From NCBI GenBank assembly GCA_016931115.1, contig JAFGFM010000129.1, forward strand, positions 1 through 52,638: 52,638 nt of DNA, written 5' to 3'. Source of the DNA: Deltaproteobacteria bacterium (GTDB lineage: Bacteria; Desulfobacterota; DSM-4660; Desulfatiglandales; HGW-15). Shown in pieces: positions 25,321-33,478 of this stretch. The notes below the pieces were generated by a model. The model saw only the letters and a program-made list of their open reading frames with translations, ran no database searches and was not told the origin of the DNA. Positions within the stretch are counted from its first letter, which is position 1. Each line of letters begins with the position of its first letter. The position numbers and the translations under genes were made by a program.

Positions 25321-26127
25321 TTGGGAAAAAACCAGAAGATCGCATCACTTATATTTGCAGCGGGAAAAGGTAGCCGGGTAAAGGGCTATGAAGGCAACAA
25401 GACGCTTCTTCCACTTGTGCCAAAAGGAGGGGAAGTTTTTCAGGGGGATAAACCCATCCTTTTAATCATAATTGATAAACTGCCTCAGGGGCCAAAGGCC
25501 ATTGTGGTAAATCACAAAAAGGAGGATGTGATAAGGGCGACCGGTACCTGTAATGCAAAGTATTATGAGCAGCCTGAGCTTAATGGCACTGGCGGTGCAT
25601 TGCTCGCTGCAAGAGACTTTATAAAAAATGAGCAGTATGACTCACTACTTATAACAATGGGCGATACCCCACTGATAAAGGCATCCACATTTCAGGGCCT
25701 GGTGGATGGTTTGTCAGTGTGTGACCTGACCATTCTGGGGTTTGCTCCACGTGACAAAAAGAAATATGGTGTGCTTGATATTGAAGGCAATTATGTAAAA
25801 AGGATCGTTGAATGGGAATACTGGCATAAATTCCCGGCCCAGGAACAGGAAAGACTCAGCATAGTGAATGGGGGCATATATGCCGTGAAAAAGGATGCCC
25901 TGATAAAATATCTTGAATTATTAAGTGCTCAGCCCCATATAGTTATTAAGGAAAGAGAAGGAAAACAGGTTGAGGTAAAGGAGTATTTTATCACCGACAT
26001 GGTTGAGATGATGTACAATGATGGCCTGAAAACAGGCTATGTGGTTGCCGCAGATGAAGATGAGGTTATGGGAATTGATGATGTGGACTCACTCAAAAAG
26101 GCGCAGGGGCTGTATGAAAATCAGTAG
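25321..26127 (+). CDS. Nucleotidyltransferase (GlmU N-terminal-like sugar-nucleotide pyrophosphorylase)
   Basis: 268 residues with the GT-A/NTP-transferase fold. The nucleotide loop is LIFAAGKGSRVKG with a downstream lysine (NKTLLPLV); NGTGGALLAARDFI resembles the GlmU uridine-binding segment, and LLITMGDTPLIK supplies the metal Asp. It lacks the left-handed beta-helix acetyltransferase half of GlmU, so it probably activates a sugar phosphate with UTP or another NTP. TTG start with AAGGAGAATTGAA upstream. The last 86 bp of similarity are duplicated at 26714-26799, downstream of hicBA. Confidence 0.85.
   Translation: MGKNQKIASLIFAAGKGSRVKGYEGNKTLLPLVPKGGEVFQGDKPILLIIIDKLPQGPKAIVVNHKKEDVIRATGTCNAKYYEQPELNGTGGALLAARDFIKNEQYDSLLITMGDTPLIKASTFQGLVDGLSVCDLTILGFAPRDKKKYGVLDIEGNYVKRIVEWEYWHKFPAQEQERLSIVNGGIYAVKKDALIKYLELLSAQPHIVIKEREGKQVEVKEYFITDMVEMMYNDGLKTGYVVAADEDEVMGIDDVDSLKKAQGLYENQ
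26029..26114 (+). repeat. 86-bp direct repeat, copy A (3' end of the nucleotidyltransferase gene)
   Basis: Aligns without gaps to 26714-26799 with 76 of 86 positions identical by eye. Both copies are in frame and encode the KAQ-containing C-terminal helix with MGIDDVDSLKK. The copies flank hicBA. Confidence 0.9.
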
Positions 26128-26194
26128 AACCTTAGCTACTTTGTATCTGAATTTTTATCAGGATTTCCATTTTAATTGTTATCAGGTATGATGA

Positions 26195-26227
26195 ACAAAA
26201 TTGTTTTAATACTGGTTTATATTTTGT
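26195..26227. promoter_or_regulatory. Possible hicBA operator
   Basis: ACAAAAT (26195-26201) and ATTTTGT (26221-26227) form a 7-bp inverted repeat with a 19-bp spacer, ending 15 bp before the hicB ATG. HicB proteins commonly repress their own promoter. The AT-rich composition makes a chance match possible. Confidence 0.3.
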
Positions 26228-26242
26228 CGGAGGTTTTTGCAA

Positions 26243-26446
26243 ATGAAGTTAAAAGTAATTCTTGAGCCAAGTGAAGAAGGCGGGTACACCGCCTATGTGC
26301 CAAGCCTTCCCGGTTGCATTAGTGAAGGGGATACAAAAAAAGAGGCACTGGAAAATATCAGGGAGGCTGTTGAGCTATATATAGAACCAGTTGTTGACGA
26401 TATGAACATCGTACCAGGAACAGAGATACTGGAAATTGCGGTATGA
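26243..26446 (+). CDS. hicB: HicB-type antitoxin
   Basis: 67 residues from the ATG at 26243, which has CGGAGG 9 bp upstream. The short HicB fold is clear: LKVILEPSEEGGYTAYVPSL, PGCISEGDTKKEALENIREA. It is the partial RNase H-like HicB module that binds HicA. This short form lacks a C-terminal DNA-binding domain of the longer HicB class. Its end overlaps hicA by 4 bp (ATGA). In the classic locus hicA comes first; here hicB leads. The pair is flanked by duplicated nucleotidyltransferase sequence. Confidence 0.88.
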   Translation: MKLKVILEPSEEGGYTAYVPSLPGCISEGDTKKEALENIREAVELYIEPVVDDMNIVPGTEILEIAV

Positions 26447-26670
26447 CGAAAATTCCAAGCGTATCATTTGACAAGGTAGTTAAGGCACTTCAACGGGATG
26501 GGTGGGTAGTCGTCAGGCAGAAGGGTAGCCATATCAGGATGCAGAAGCGTACGCAAGATGAAGTCCTCAAATTGACAATCCCCGCCCACAAGCCAATCAA
26601 ACGTTCGACGCTTTCCCATATTTTGAAACAAGCCAGGATGAATGTAGAATCTTTCCTTGAATTGATGTGA
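26443..26670 (+). CDS. hicA: HicA-type mRNA interferase toxin
   Basis: 75 residues with the double-stranded-RNA-binding-like HicA fold: SFDKVVKALQRDGWVVVRQK, GSHIRMQKR with the catalytic histidine, and IPAHKPIKRSTLSHILKQA. HicA cleaves mRNA in a translation-linked way and is neutralised by HicB. All expected elements are present, so the toxin looks intact. It is translationally coupled to hicB. Confidence 0.9.
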   Translation: MTKIPSVSFDKVVKALQRDGWVVVRQKGSHIRMQKRTQDEVLKLTIPAHKPIKRSTLSHILKQARMNVESFLELM

Positions 26671-26713
26671 GAAATATCAAATAAGATAGTGTAATTTTTC
26701 CTTTTGTATTTTT

Positions 26714-26799
26714 AAAACAGACTATGTGGTTGCAGTGGATAAGGATGAGGTTATGGGGATTGATGATGTGGATTCACTCAAAAAGGCGCAGGAGTTGTA
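26714..26799 (+). repeat. 86-bp direct repeat, copy B (remnant of a duplicated nucleotidyltransferase gene)
   Basis: Matches 26029-26114 with about ten substitutions and no gaps, and keeps the open frame (VMGIDDVDSLKKAQELY, ending at a TAA at 26812). No upstream part of the gene remains; the sequence before 26714 belongs to the hicA downstream region. It is the 3' scar of a second gene copy. Confidence 0.88.
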
Positions 26800-26804
26800 C
26801 AACT

Positions 26805-27149
26805 ATGGAAGCTAAAATAGTAGAATTGGGGCCTAAAAAGTTTATTGGGGCATGGATGATGATGTCATTATCAGACAATAAGACACCGGATCTTTGGCGG
26901 CAGTTTATGCCTAAGCGGGGAGAAATAAAAAACAGAGTCTCAGGAGATTTTATCTCTTTACAGAATTACGGCGAAAACTGGGATTTTTCCCCGGATAAAC
27001 CTTTTAAAAAATGGGCGTTTGTTGAAGTATCAACTGTGGCGGAAATACCTTCTAATATGGAGGTCTATGATTTACAGGGCGGTAAAACCGGTTTGTCACC
27101 CAGTCATGTCCTGCCTTTAAATCCTCTGCTGACATCTTTGCTGGTGTAA
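26805..27149 (+). pseudogene. GyrI-like effector-binding protein, 3'-truncated
   Basis: From ATG at 26805 the first about 90 residues match the GyrI-like small-molecule-binding domain (KKFIGAWMMMSLSDNKTPDL, MPKRGEIKNRV, FKKWAFVEVSTVAEIPSNME, VYDLQGG). After LQGG the frame runs into sequence that is the reverse strand of a radical SAM gene, adding about 25 unrelated residues. The second half of the domain is therefore missing, and the protein is unlikely to fold normally. The ATG overlaps the end of the nucleotidyltransferase remnant, suggesting the two were once coupled. Confidence 0.7.
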
Positions 27150-27899
27150 AGACAACATTATGAAAATCATAATTTGACCAGTTATGGTCAGTAATACGAT
27201 CCTTCATAGTCGTAAATCTGGGGGTGCCGGGGAGAGGGGTAAAGATGGAAACCTGTATTGCATCCACTTCAAGCCTGTCAAGGGTTGCAAGGGTATTTTT
27301 AAAAACATCGGTCGTGTCATTGTCAAAGCCGAATACAATACCGGCCTCTACACCGATTCCGTATGAGTGCAATAACCTGATAGCCTCTCTGTATTGATCA
27401 ACCCTGTGACAGGTTTTGTTTATCAAATCCAGATTTTCGCTTTTAAATGTCTCAAGCCCTTTAAATCCACAGGGGCTTCGTTTTTATATATACCTTTAAC
27501 ACGGCCCAGCCTTGCATCCTCAATTACCTTTTTCCAGATACCCTCAGCATCTCCAACTACAACTGCACCAGCGTAATGAATAGCCTCTTCCGGGCAGAAA
27601 GAGGGGTGCATTCCACCAAGCACTACAGGTATGCCCCTCTTCCTAAAACCTGCTGATATCTCATATGCGCGTTCAGCAAGCGCTGTCATGCAGGTTATTC
27701 CAACAAGATCAAACTTTTGTTCCCATGGTATGTCATCAACCTGCTCATCAATAATCTTTATCTCTATGTCACCGGGTGTTTCTGCCGCAACACTTAACAG
27801 GCTCAGCAGCGAAAACCTGAATGCCTTACCATTAAAAATGGGTGAGTTGCCGATCTTTTTCCATCTGCCCGAGGCAGGGGCTATCAATAGAATCTTCAT
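27052..27899 (-). pseudogene. B12-binding radical SAM protein with deleted catalytic core
   Basis: From ATG at 27899 (AAAGGAGAG upstream) residues 1-150 form a cobalamin-binding-type Rossmann domain (MKILLIAPASGRWKKIGNSP, FDLVGITCMTALAERAYEIS, VVLGGMHPSFCPEEAIHYAG, VVVGDAEGIW). After DLKGLRHLK the frame stops. A different frame then resumes with ENLDLINKTCHRVDQYREAI, GIVFGFDNDTTDVF and IQVSIFTPLPGTPRF, the late part of the radical SAM barrel. The CxxxCxxC cluster site and about 200 residues between are gone, with a frameshift. The 3' end is also truncated at the junction with the GyrI-like gene. Non-functional as a radical SAM enzyme. Confidence 0.85.
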
Positions 27900-28253
27900 G
27901 ATACTCTCCTTTATATTAATCTTTATGCCTGTGTATGGCGCCATGCTGATCCCTTCTCTTTTTGGGAAGGGGCCTGGGAGAAGAGATCAGCGGCAGTCCC
28001 ATCTCCTTTTCACCTTCCTGCATCTGCTGTTGTGTAAGTCTGGTAAGTGATCGGGATATGAATGCATATAATGGCAATGATTATGCCAGAAGGTTGTTAT
28101 GTGGATAACCTGTTTAATTTGTTGATTTATTAAATTTGATCTGTATCAGGATGATAGACTGAGAAAGTATTTGATATACAAATATTGGATGCTGATATCC
28201 AAAGTATGCATATAGCAGTCGAATATTATACAGCCATTCTACATTTTTATTGG
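27900..28253. other. 354-bp intergenic region with a stem-loop
   Basis: Sequence between two leftward units: the radical SAM remnant and the hybrid kinase that ends at 28254. It contains one strong hairpin (27945-27991), listed separately. The remainder is AT-rich with no credible ORF; no terminator for the kinase gene was found. Confidence 0.5.
27945..27991. repeat. Imperfect inverted repeat / stem-loop
   Basis: GCTGATCCCTTCTC pairs with GAGAAGAGATCAGC with a single C-A mismatch across 14 positions, loop about 19 bases. No T tract follows on either strand, so it is more likely a repeat element or mRNA leader structure than a terminator. Confidence 0.6.
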
Positions 28254-31085
28254 TTACCGTTTACCGAGTATCTCCCTCACCTTGCAGGCAATATCGCTTA
28301 TAACAATGGGCTTCATGATAAACTCCTTTATGCCTATTGCCTTTGCCTCCTCTTCGGAGATGACATCGCTGAAGCCTGTGCATAAAATTATCGGGATATC
28401 AGGCCTTATTTTCATGAATTCTTTTGCAAGCTGGGCTCCTGTCATCTTGGGCATGGTCTGGTCTGTGATTACTATGTCAAATCGTTTTGGGTCTGCCCTG
28501 AATGCCTCAAAAGCCCCAAGGCTGCTTGAATGGGTCTCCACCCTGTAGCCCAGCCTCTCAAATATCTTTTTCTGGGCAACAAGCAGACCCTCTTCATCAT
28601 CCACCAGTAACATTGTCTCAGTGCCGTGAGGTATGGGGCGCGCCTCATCAGCTTCGGTTTTAGCCGGTCTTTGTATCCTTGGTAAAAGTATGGTGAAGCC
28701 TGCGCCCATATCTTTTTCACTCTCCACCCTGATGGTGCCTTTAAGCTCCTTTATAATGCCATAGACTACAGCCAGCCCCAGCCCTGTTCCCTCTCCACGC
28801 TCCTTTGTGGTGAAAAAGGGATCAAATATCCGGTCAAGAATATTTTTATCAATGCCGCATCCTGTATCGCTTACACTCAGACAGACATACGGCCCTGGTA
28901 TTAGTTCAGGGTAAAGAGTAGCAGATTCAGGCTGTATAAGAAGCGGTTCAAGCTTAACGCTAAGAGTGCCCCCTTTTTCACGCATGGCATGGGCCGAATT
29001 AGTGCAGAGGTTCATTACCACCTGATGTATCTGGGTCGGGTCTGCAAGGGCCAGGTCATCCTCAGTGGATATGCTGGTGGTGATCTCTATTGTTGAAGGG
29101 AGTGAAGACCTGAGCATCTTGAGTGCCTCTTTTACAACAAGGCTTATCTTTAGGGGCCTTAACTCTATCTCGCTCTGCCTGCTGAAGGTGAGTATCTGCT
29201 TTACAAGATCTGTTGCCCGCTTTGATGCCTTTAACACCTCATCCATTCGGTGCTGCACAACGTTATTCCCGCTGTTTTCAAACTGGGCCAACTCGGTGTT
29301 GAGCATGATTGACTGAAGAATATTATTGAAATCATGGGCTATGCCGCCTGCCAGAGTTCCTATGGCCTCCATCTTCTGTGCCTGCTGTAAAAGTACCTCC
29401 ACCTGCTTTTTTTTCTCTTCAGTATTCATCCTTTCTATCTCAGCGGATGTACGGGCAGCAAGTATCTTCATAACATCCTCTGCCCTTTTGGGGAGTATAA
29501 GCCAATCCTTTGACATGGCCGCAAGAACCCCGATAGGTTCCCCCTCTTTGTTCAGAAGCCGGATACCCACAAACCCGGTTATATCAAAGTCATTGAGTTG
29601 CACCGCTTCAGGGAAAAGCTCCTTCAACCCTACCGGGTGGTAGAAGTAGCCCTTTTTTATTACCTCCATACATGGTGTGTTTATAAGGGGGTATGAATAA
29701 ACCTTTGATAATTTTCCATCTGTTATGATGGATATGGACTCGATAGATGAACTTTTTGTGACCTTCCCTATCAGGGCTACATTGCAGTCAAGCCATGATG
29801 AGAGTTCTTTAACGATTTTATCAAAAAAGTCCTGGCCTGTTACCCATGAGGTGCCCTCCAGTATTGCGTTGAAGGCCTTTTCTGACTGCTTTTTTTCTGT
29901 GACATCCTCTGATATTCCAACAATGCGGTATAGCTTTTTCTCTTCATTGTAAACAGGGTATCCCCGTGCCGATATCCAGCGGATAGACCAGTCAGAATGA
30001 ATTATCCTGTATTCAGGAAAGATTATTTCATCCAGATCACCATCAGCCTTTTCAGCAAGATAAGAGAGCACCGAATCTCTGTCTTCTTTAATAATAGAGT
30101 TTATCCATGACATCGGATCTTTATAGAGGCTCTCACATGAAAGCCCCCACACCTTTTCATAGGCAGGGCTTATATAATGCACCTCTTTCCAGTCAGGAGA
30201 GACTACCCAGAAGACCTCCTGGATATTTTCAGCAAGCTGCCTGAACCTCTCCTCACTTTCCATGAGGGCAACCTCTGCCACCTTGTGTTTTGTCTCATCA
30301 GTATATACTGCAACGATCTCATCTGAGGGAAGCCTGTAAACATAGTTCTCTCGCCACCCCACAATACGCGAATCCCTGTATAACCTCACAGGGAGCCTCT
30401 CAGGGATACCGGTTTTTAGCACCCTTCTGAATACCTCAAGCAGACCGAATTCAATTACCCCTGGAAAGACCTCTGTCACCGGTTTGCCTATAATGTCCTC
30501 TCTTTTTACCTTTTCTATCTTTTCCGCGGCCCTGTTAAATTCAACAATAATAAAATCCTTTCCTGAATCCTGGGGCCTGTATATTACGATTGCGTTTATT
30601 GTATTTTGAAAGATACCCTCATGTCTTTCCTGGTATTTTCTAATCTCTTCTGCGCTCTCTGGGCACTTTGTCTCATCGCGTGAAATCCTTGTTTTTAGCT
30701 CCGATTCAGCCCTGCTCAACCTGATCATAGACCTCACAGTTGATTCAATGCTGTATTTATTCAATGGCCATGTCAATATGCCTTCTACATCTCTCTTAAT
30801 GCATTTATCGGATAGTGTAATGAGATGCCTTTCATCAATCAGGAGTACAACAGGGATCAGTGCAGTCTCTTTTTCAGCCCTGCGTTTTTCCAGAAAGGCA
30901 GTCAGGATCCCTGCTTCAATGGATGACCTGACAAAGATCATGTCAGGGCTGTCATCAAGGGCATTTATTATATCTTCCTGCACAGGAGGCTGCTTGATGG
31001 TGCAGCCGGGAAACAGCTCTACCAGAAGCCCTCGGAGCTCAGAGGCCAGATTATCTTTATCATCCACTATTAGAAATGAAATCAT
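28254..31085 (-). CDS. Hybrid histidine kinase with N-terminal pseudo-receiver (REC*-PAS-PAS-GAF-HisKA-HATPase-REC)
   Basis: 943 residues, soluble. Residues 1-130 have receiver-like secondary structure (FLIVDDKDNLASELRGLL) but the phospho-acceptor strand reads DMIFVRSSIEAG, with no Asp at the usual place, so it is probably a protein-interaction pseudo-receiver. PAS domains occupy about 155-275 and 280-400, a GAF domain about 405-560, HisKA contains His584 (GGIAHDFNN), and HATPase has NLCTNSAHAM, DTGCGI and GTGLGLAVV. The C-terminal receiver has Asp875 (TDQTMPK) and the lysine in IMKPIV. It is divergent from the membrane kinase at 31432. Confidence 0.93.
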   Translation of the reverse strand: MISFLIVDDKDNLASELRGLLVELFPGCTIKQPPVQEDIINALDDSPDMIFVRSSIEAGILTAFLEKRRAEKETALIPVVLLIDERHLITLSDKCIKRDVEGILTWPLNKYSIESTVRSMIRLSRAESELKTRISRDETKCPESAEEIRKYQERHEGIFQNTINAIVIYRPQDSGKDFIIVEFNRAAEKIEKVKREDIIGKPVTEVFPGVIEFGLLEVFRRVLKTGIPERLPVRLYRDSRIVGWRENYVYRLPSDEIVAVYTDETKHKVAEVALMESEERFRQLAENIQEVFWVVSPDWKEVHYISPAYEKVWGLSCESLYKDPMSWINSIIKEDRDSVLSYLAEKADGDLDEIIFPEYRIIHSDWSIRWISARGYPVYNEEKKLYRIVGISEDVTEKKQSEKAFNAILEGTSWVTGQDFFDKIVKELSSWLDCNVALIGKVTKSSSIESISIITDGKLSKVYSYPLINTPCMEVIKKGYFYHPVGLKELFPEAVQLNDFDITGFVGIRLLNKEGEPIGVLAAMSKDWLILPKRAEDVMKILAARTSAEIERMNTEEKKKQVEVLLQQAQKMEAIGTLAGGIAHDFNNILQSIMLNTELAQFENSGNNVVQHRMDEVLKASKRATDLVKQILTFSRQSEIELRPLKISLVVKEALKMLRSSLPSTIEITTSISTEDDLALADPTQIHQVVMNLCTNSAHAMREKGGTLSVKLEPLLIQPESATLYPELIPGPYVCLSVSDTGCGIDKNILDRIFDPFFTTKERGEGTGLGLAVVYGIIKELKGTIRVESEKDMGAGFTILLPRIQRPAKTEADEARPIPHGTETMLLVDDEEGLLVAQKKIFERLGYRVETHSSSLGAFEAFRADPKRFDIVITDQTMPKMTGAQLAKEFMKIRPDIPIILCTGFSDVISEEEAKAIGIKEFIMKPIVISDIACKVREILGKR

Positions 31086-31431
31086 TCTACGCCCTTCTTT
31101 AAAAGGTTAGCATAAAATAACTCTTAAGGATTTATTATATAGGATGTCGGTAAGATCCTTGATAATAATTAAACTAATTATTCATATAAGGCTTTCAGGT
31201 AATTATACATGATACATAAAATAAAGCATCCTTTTTTTGATGAGGGTTATTATCAGGGGATTTCAATATATTGAGTATATTTTAATCATATGGATACAAA
31301 ATATCCTAATATCGAATAAGGGGTGTGTATAAAGTATGCGTATGTGGGCAAAAAAATATTGCTATATTTATACTGTTTATCTTAAAATGTCCTTGTACTA
31401 ATAACAGTATAATGGAACGGATGTTGCTAAT
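31086..31431. other. 346-bp divergent promoter region
   Basis: A very AT-rich spacer between two divergent kinase genes. A TATAAT occurs on the minus strand near 31135-31142 for the leftward gene but lacks a good -35. For the rightward gene, TTGAGT (31271) with a 17-bp spacer to ATACAA, and TATACT near 31372, are weak candidates. No operator-like perfect palindrome was found. Confidence 0.4.
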
Positions 31432-33243
31432 ATGCATCATATGACTAATAATTTTCAAAATACAGCAAGGGCAAAATTCAGGCCACTGTTATGGATAATG
31501 GCCGGGTGTATTATTGTACTCCTCCCCATATTTATCTTCTGGACATCCGATAATATTAACAGGCAAAAACGGGCAATTGAAAGGCTTCTTACAGACAAAG
31601 GGGAAAGCATCATCATAAATTTTGAATTTTTCACAAGGGCCAATATGATGGCTCCAATGGAAAACCGTTTCCCTGTGCCTGATGCATTTAATCAACTGAG
31701 GGATCAGAACCCCATGCAGAGTCTTGTTACAATTATATCTCAGAATCCGGATATCTCGTTTATCATGTTGACCGATTTTGAAGGGATTATCACAAATCAC
31801 AGTAATCCTGATCAGATTGGAGAAACCTATGATAAGAAAATTGATTTTAAAAAACTTATTGAGACAAAGGAACTCATGAAAAGAGAGGTCACCGGCAGGG
31901 ATGGAGGCAGGGTATTTGAGGTATACAGGTTGTTCCTGCCTGAAATAAATATGCAGGGCCCATTTAACAGGCAGGGCAGCGGACCGCAACAGAGAAACAG
32001 GCGGAATTTTTATATGGTCAACCCTTACTATCCTGAGGAAGAGAGCAGGATTATCTATGTTGGCCTTGATATGAGCCATATAGAAGCACAGAGCAGGGAA
32101 GATACAAGGGAGTTTATTAAAAAAGGATTTTACCTGCTTTTGATCGGATTTGCAGGCATTTCCGTGCTGATACTTGTACAGGCATACAGAACAGCCCAGA
32201 CATCCCTTTCAAGGATAAAGGCACTTTCTGATAACATTGTGGAAAACATGCCTATCGGGCTTATTGTGCTTGACACCGATTCAAAAATTGTATCCTTCAA
32301 CTATATCGCTGAAACACTGCTCCATATGCCAGGCGAGGATACACTGGGTAAACCGGTTGCTGAGAAACTGCCTGAAGATCTGATACAACTGATAAATGAA
32401 TTGCAGCTTAACGAAAAAAACATAGTTAAGGAGCTTGAGATAGACCTTGAAGAACACGGCAAGGTATATCTGGATCTTAACCTCTCTATCCTTAAAGACA
32501 ATTCAGGTACTCTCCTCGGTTATATAATACTTTTCCGTGACCTGTCAGAGGTAAAGGAGCTCAAAAAGGAGGTTGAGCGCAGCACCAGGCTTGCATCCAT
32601 AGGCAGGCTTGCTGCCGGTGTGGCCCATGAGATCAGAAACCCGTTAAGCTCTATCAAAGGTTTTGCCACATACTTTGGCGAGAGATACAAGGATGTGCCG
32701 GAGGATAAAAATACGGCCCAGATCATGGTAAGCGAGGTGGAGCGGCTGAACAGGGTAATCACCCAGCTACTTGATTTTGCCCGTCCGGTTGATATCAAAA
32801 AGGAGATACTCGATATCAGGAAGGTGATCAACCACTCTACCAAGATGATTGAAAGAAATGCAAATGAACACAATATCAGCGTAAAGGTTGACATAGCCCC
32901 GGGGATTCCCCATATCTCCTTTGATACAGACCGCATGAACCAGGTGTTTCTGAACCTCTTTTTAAACAGCATTGAGGCAATGGAAAATGGCGGGGAGTTA
33001 TCTGTAAAGGCGGATTATGACAAGGATATGGAGATAGTCAGGATTACTGTAAGCGATACAGGTAAAGGGATTGCCCCCGGTGACATAGGGAGTATCTTTG
33101 ACCCCTATTTCACAACAAAACAGTCAGGCACTGGCCTTGGGCTTGCTATTGTTCACCGCATAATAGAATCGCATAATGGTGAGATAAAGGTGGATAGCAA
33201 CCCGGAACAAGGTACAAATGTGATTATTACCCTACCGCTATAA
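31432..33243 (+). CDS. Membrane sensor histidine kinase, ZraS/NtrB-like
   Basis: 603 residues. TM1 (about 17-38, LLWIMAGCIIVLLPIFIFW) and TM2 (about 226-246, YLLLIGFAGISVLILVQAY) enclose an extracytoplasmic sensor region of about 185 residues with a Gln/Arg/Asn-rich loop (FNRQGSGPQQRNRRNF). Then come PAS (about 265-380), HisKA with His399 in AGVAHEIRNPLSSIKG, and HATPase (about 490-600; LFLNSIEAME, DTGKGI, GTGLGLAIV). It is the cognate kinase of the sigma-54 activator 235 bp downstream, as in ZraSR or HydHG pairs. Signal unknown; there is no Cys/His-rich metal site in the sensor loop. Confidence 0.93.
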   Translation: MHHMTNNFQNTARAKFRPLLWIMAGCIIVLLPIFIFWTSDNINRQKRAIERLLTDKGESIIINFEFFTRANMMAPMENRFPVPDAFNQLRDQNPMQSLVTIISQNPDISFIMLTDFEGIITNHSNPDQIGETYDKKIDFKKLIETKELMKREVTGRDGGRVFEVYRLFLPEINMQGPFNRQGSGPQQRNRRNFYMVNPYYPEEESRIIYVGLDMSHIEAQSREDTREFIKKGFYLLLIGFAGISVLILVQAYRTAQTSLSRIKALSDNIVENMPIGLIVLDTDSKIVSFNYIAETLLHMPGEDTLGKPVAEKLPEDLIQLINELQLNEKNIVKELEIDLEEHGKVYLDLNLSILKDNSGTLLGYIILFRDLSEVKELKKEVERSTRLASIGRLAAGVAHEIRNPLSSIKGFATYFGERYKDVPEDKNTAQIMVSEVERLNRVITQLLDFARPVDIKKEILDIRKVINHSTKMIERNANEHNISVKVDIAPGIPHISFDTDRMNQVFLNLFLNSIEAMENGGELSVKADYDKDMEIVRITVSDTGKGIAPGDIGSIFDPYFTTKQSGTGLGLAIVHRIIESHNGEIKVDSNPEQGTNVIITLPL

Positions 33244-33316
33244 GTTAGCGGTGTATTGCAAAAGAAGAGTCAGGTGAATAGTATTATTTAATTATATTTA
33301 ATTAAATATATTTCAC

Positions 33317-33343
33317 CACGGAGAGCACGGAGAACACGGAGAT
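33317..33343. repeat. 9-bp tandem repeat, three copies
   Basis: CACGGAGAG, CACGGAGAA, CACGGAGAT in direct tandem, between the kinase and its response regulator gene. CACGGAG arrays of this kind are common intergenic filler in bacterial genomes. Confidence 0.7.
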
Positions 33344-33362
33344 TTAAAGATATATTTTTATG

Positions 33363-33409
33363 ACTCTTGCTCTTGATCTTAATCTCGTTTTTGAGTTGAG
33401 AGCAAGAGT
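33363..33409. repeat. Inverted repeat in the kinase-regulator spacer
   Basis: ACTCTTGCTCT (33363-33373) and AGAGCAAGAGT (33399-33409) are perfect 11-bp complements around a 25-bp loop. They may attenuate or process the transcript before the regulator gene; no T tract follows. Confidence 0.6.
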
Positions 33410-33478
33410 AAAAGGCAGAGTAAAAGTAAGAATTCAGTAGAGATTGAATCCTTATAAACATAAAGACCAGGGAATATT

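Noticed and set aside
26243-26670. hicBA as part of a mobile element
   Set aside because: No integrase, transposase, terminal inverted repeats or target-site duplication; the flanking repeat is gene-derived and diverged.
26724-27149. Single 141-residue ORF
   Set aside because: Its first 27 codons are the wrong frame of the duplicated nucleotidyltransferase end and its last 25 are antisense to a radical SAM gene; only the GyrI-like middle is meaningful.
31341-31366. Possible sigma-54 promoter (TGTGGGC ... TTGCT) before the membrane kinase
   Set aside because: The GG and GC elements are 14 bp apart instead of the required 12.
31489-32079. Minus-strand ORF of 196 residues
   Set aside because: Lies fully inside the sensor domain of the membrane kinase, has no ribosome site and shows no domain pattern.
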